A stretch of DNA of 14,172 nucleotides, taken from the NCBI GenBank assembly GCA_937900985.1, contig CALCGM010000743.1, forward strand, positions 1 to 14,172, in the 5' to 3' direction. The DNA comes from an uncultured Planctomycetaceae bacterium. Its GTDB lineage: Bacteria; Planctomycetota; Planctomycetia; Pirellulales; UBA1268. The position numbers were made by a program, and so were the translations under genes. A model generated the notes under the pieces. It did not search any database and was not told the DNA's origin. It saw only the letters and a program-made list of their open reading frames with translations. Of the stretch, positions 12,360-14,172 are shown piece after piece (within the stretch, counting starts at the first letter, position 1; every line of letters starts with the position of its first letter).

Positions 12360-13790
12360 TCAGCCTGCTCCCTGCTTGATCGCCTTCATCGTGCTCGCCT
12401 CCGGCTCCAGGCGTTTGTAGAAGGCATCGAGGGGATAGCAGCCGCTGCGAAGGCCGTTGCGGGGGGCCGTGGTGCAGTCGCTGAAGGTGCGGCAGATGCC
12501 GCCTCGCCGGAGCGTTGCTCCAGCCAGCACGTCTGCCGGAAACGTCGGGTAGGAGAGCACCATCCGGCCGATGCCGACGATGTCGATCCAGCCGTCACGA
12601 ACCGCCGCCTGGGCCACGTGCGGCAGAAACTCCTGCAGGTAGGTGTAGCCCGAGCCCACCAGCGGCAGCCCAGGCACCGCTGTCCGTGCCTGCCGGGCCG
12701 CGTCCAGCTGGCGCCACACGCCAACGAGCGGATCCTCTGGCGGCGGATAGCCATCTGACGGCGGAAAGTAGGCGGGCCGCAGCAGGTGCGGCGTGGCGTA
12801 GGGGCAGCCGGCCGAGAGGTTCACGGCTGCCACACCCCGCTCGCGAAGCATCGTCAAGAGCTCGATCGGCTCGGCGAGGTCCATGGTCAGCGGATTCTGC
12901 TCGTCAACGCCGAAGCCAGCGTCGTAGGGCACCGCTCCCTCCAGGGGCCAGGGCTCGCCAGCTTCGCCGACATGCCGCCAGGGGATTGTGTCGAAGAGTG
13001 AGAGCCGCAGGCCGATGAGCAGGCCGGGGCAGGCCTCGCGAATCCGATCGATGATCGAAAGCAGGAGCCTGCTGCGTCCTGCGAGGTCGCCGCCGTAGCG
13101 GCCAGGCCTCCGCCTGGCTGCGAGAAACTCGTTGATCAGGTAGCCGTGGCAGCTTTTGATGTCGACCATGTCGAAGCCGGCGGCAGCGGCATCGCGGGCA
13201 GCCTCGACATAGCGGTCGATCAGGCTGTCGACCTCGGCATCGCTGAGCACGCAGCCCTCGTCGGCAGGGTCGACCCCATGCCGGGCATCGAGCACCGGAT
13301 GGTGGAAGGCGATCCGCGAGGCTCGCCCGGCTGGTGTTGGCTGCGAGAAGCGGCCGGAATGGGTCAGCTGCAAGGCAACCAGGAGATCGTCGGTCGTGCC
13401 GTAGGCCTCGCGGTGGGCGTCTTTGGCTGCAGCGAGCAGACGGGCAAATCCGTCGCGGCCACAGGCCGGGGCGACCAGCTGCCGGGGGTTGGCCCGGCCC
13501 TCGGGCACGACCGCCACTGCTTCGCCGCCCCAGATCAGCTTGGCTCCGCTGGCGCCAAAGCTCTGCCAGCGGCGGAGCAGGATGTCGGTGGGCTCACCTC
13601 GCTGCGACGCATCCCAGCCCTCCATCGGATGGATCGCAAACCGGTTGCCTACGGTGCGGCCGCCGAGCTCGATCGGTGTGGCCAGCGGCGATCCCTCTGC
13701 CGCTGAGAGGGCCATGTCGTCGAGCGGCAGCGGAGCAGGCAGGCTCGCAAGGTGGCTCCGCAATGAGGCCGCGTCGCGAAACCTCGCCAT
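12360..13790 (-). CDS. Old Yellow Enzyme-family NADH:flavin oxidoreductase
   Basis: This is a 476-residue FMN-binding TIM barrel of the OYE / 2,4-dienoyl-CoA reductase type, which reduces activated double bonds with NAD(P)H. Visible motifs are H-P-M-E-G-W-D at about 54-60, L-I-W-G-G-E-A-V-A-V near 85-94, Q-L-T-H-S-G-R at 141-147, H-G-Y-L-I-N-E-F-L at about 215-223 followed by R-R-P-G-R-Y-G-G, and G-I-G-R-M-V-L-S-Y-P near the C-terminus. Only the barrel is present. The tail keeps a Cys-x6-Cys-x12-Cys pattern that resembles the Fe-S ligand region of dienoyl-CoA reductases but is not a canonical cluster. ATG 13790 matches the family start M-A-R-F-R, yet TTG 13805 with GGAG eight bases before it has the better ribosome binding site. 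TTG 13853 is also in frame. Confidence 0.88.
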   Translation of the reverse strand: MARFRDAASLRSHLASLPAPLPLDDMALSAAEGSPLATPIELGGRTVGNRFAIHPMEGWDASQRGEPTDILLRRWQSFGASGAKLIWGGEAVAVVPEGRANPRQLVAPACGRDGFARLLAAAKDAHREAYGTTDDLLVALQLTHSGRFSQPTPAGRASRIAFHHPVLDARHGVDPADEGCVLSDAEVDSLIDRYVEAARDAAAAGFDMVDIKSCHGYLINEFLAARRRPGRYGGDLAGRSRLLLSIIDRIREACPGLLIGLRLSLFDTIPWRHVGEAGEPWPLEGAVPYDAGFGVDEQNPLTMDLAEPIELLTMLRERGVAAVNLSAGCPYATPHLLRPAYFPPSDGYPPPEDPLVGVWRQLDAARQARTAVPGLPLVGSGYTYLQEFLPHVAQAAVRDGWIDIVGIGRMVLSYPTFPADVLAGATLRRGGICRTFSDCTTAPRNGLRSGCYPLDAFYKRLEPEASTMKAIKQGAG

Positions 13791-13877
13791 CCGTGGATAC
13801 GTCAACGGTTTTTCTCCGGAGGGCACGTGTGGATCGCTGTCAGCCTGAATCAAAAACGCGTCGCGGCCAAGACACGC

Positions 13878-14172
13878 TCAGCGATTCGCAGCTGCAGGCG
13901 GGTAGCGCAACTGCCGCGTCGACTCGGTGTGTTCGGCCAGGTCGGCTGGCTTCGTCCAGGTCGGCTTCATCTCCCGCTTGGAATAGAGCTTCTCCGCCTG
14001 ATCGACATAGTGCGGAGAATCCGGATGGCCCGACTGCCCCCACGGCGTGCAGGTCAGGCTGCGGACGCCCTCTTTGTCGAAAAACATCAGGATCATCGCC
14101 ATCGAGCCGCTGTTGGCGATGAAGCGGCCAGGTGCGGCCTTGTCTTCGGTGCTGCGGACGTCGAAGAGCGTT
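13878..14172 (-). CDS. C-terminal end of a penicillin acylase-family (peptidase S45) hydrolase
   Basis: The frame runs from the window edge to TGA 13878-13880 and gives about 97 residues. The stretch from G-R-F-I-A-N-S-G-S-M through T-P-W-G-Q-S-G-H-P-D-S-P-H-Y-V-D-Q to K-P-T-W and the final H-T-E-S-T-R is the characteristic C-terminus of penicillin/cephalosporin and N-acyl-homoserine-lactone acylases. These are periplasmic Ntn-hydrolases that cleave amide bonds. The catalytic N-terminal serine of the beta chain lies outside the window, so activity and substrate cannot be judged. About 90 bases separate its stop from the flavoprotein start, in the same direction, so co-transcription is possible. 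No convincing terminator was seen in that gap. Confidence 0.85.
   Translation of the reverse strand, partial: TLFDVRSTEDKAAPGRFIANSGSMAMILMFFDKEGVRSLTCTPWGQSGHPDSPHYVDQAEKLYSKREMKPTWTKPADLAEHTESTRQLRYPPAAANR

Noticed and set aside
13850..13877. Possible intrinsic terminator after the acylase gene (T-run on the - strand)
   Set aside because: The T-run is present but the only stem is four bases with a one-base loop, too weak to call.
1..14172. CRISPR arrays, tRNA or rRNA genes
   Set aside because: No regularly spaced repeats with unique spacers and no tRNA or rRNA-like segments were seen; the only regular array is the three hip operators.

Overview
The window looks like chromosomal DNA of a GC-rich bacterium, most likely a planctomycete. 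This is inferred from the sulfatase / flavin oxidoreductase / acylase cluster, weak or missing Shine-Dalgarno sites at several genes, and the style of the small toxin-antitoxin genes; no marker gene is present to prove it.

Layout. Positions 1-2774 are a decayed accessory stretch on the + strand: a C-terminal gene stub, a DUF104-type antitoxin / PIN toxin pair (192-844), a small unassigned protein (912-1127), a truncated second copy of the antitoxin with its promoter (1127-1290), a region of broken minus-strand coding (1387-1597), a RelB/RelE-like pair (1662-2164), and the frameshifted C-terminal end of an Lhr-like DEAD/DEAH helicase (about 2298-2774). Positions 2771-9148 hold one giant gene of about 2125 residues that joins a transglutaminase-like domain, DUF4011, a split SF1 helicase, a PD-(D/E)xK/Vsr-like nuclease domain and DUF3320. 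This is a defence-type helicase-nuclease. Directly after it (9213-10906) is a three-gene HipB-HipS-HipT kinase toxin-antitoxin operon. Its leader carries three palindromic operators whose centres are exactly 61 bp apart, with a promoter between the first two.

Positions 10940-14172 are on the - strand and look like ordinary metabolism: a secreted formylglycine sulfatase, an Old Yellow Enzyme-type flavin oxidoreductase and the C-terminal end of a penicillin-acylase-family hydrolase. The convergent junction at 10907-10939 looks like the edge of the accessory island.

How it fits together. The left and middle parts form a defence and toxin-antitoxin island: three TA modules of different types around one anti-invader helicase-nuclease, with clear traces of duplication, truncation and operon loss. 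The most unusual points are the evenly spaced HipB operator array, a HipS with no tryptophan, the intact-looking Cys-His-Glu set in the N-terminal domain of the helicase-nuclease, and the lost helicase partner whose stop codon still overlaps that gene's start.
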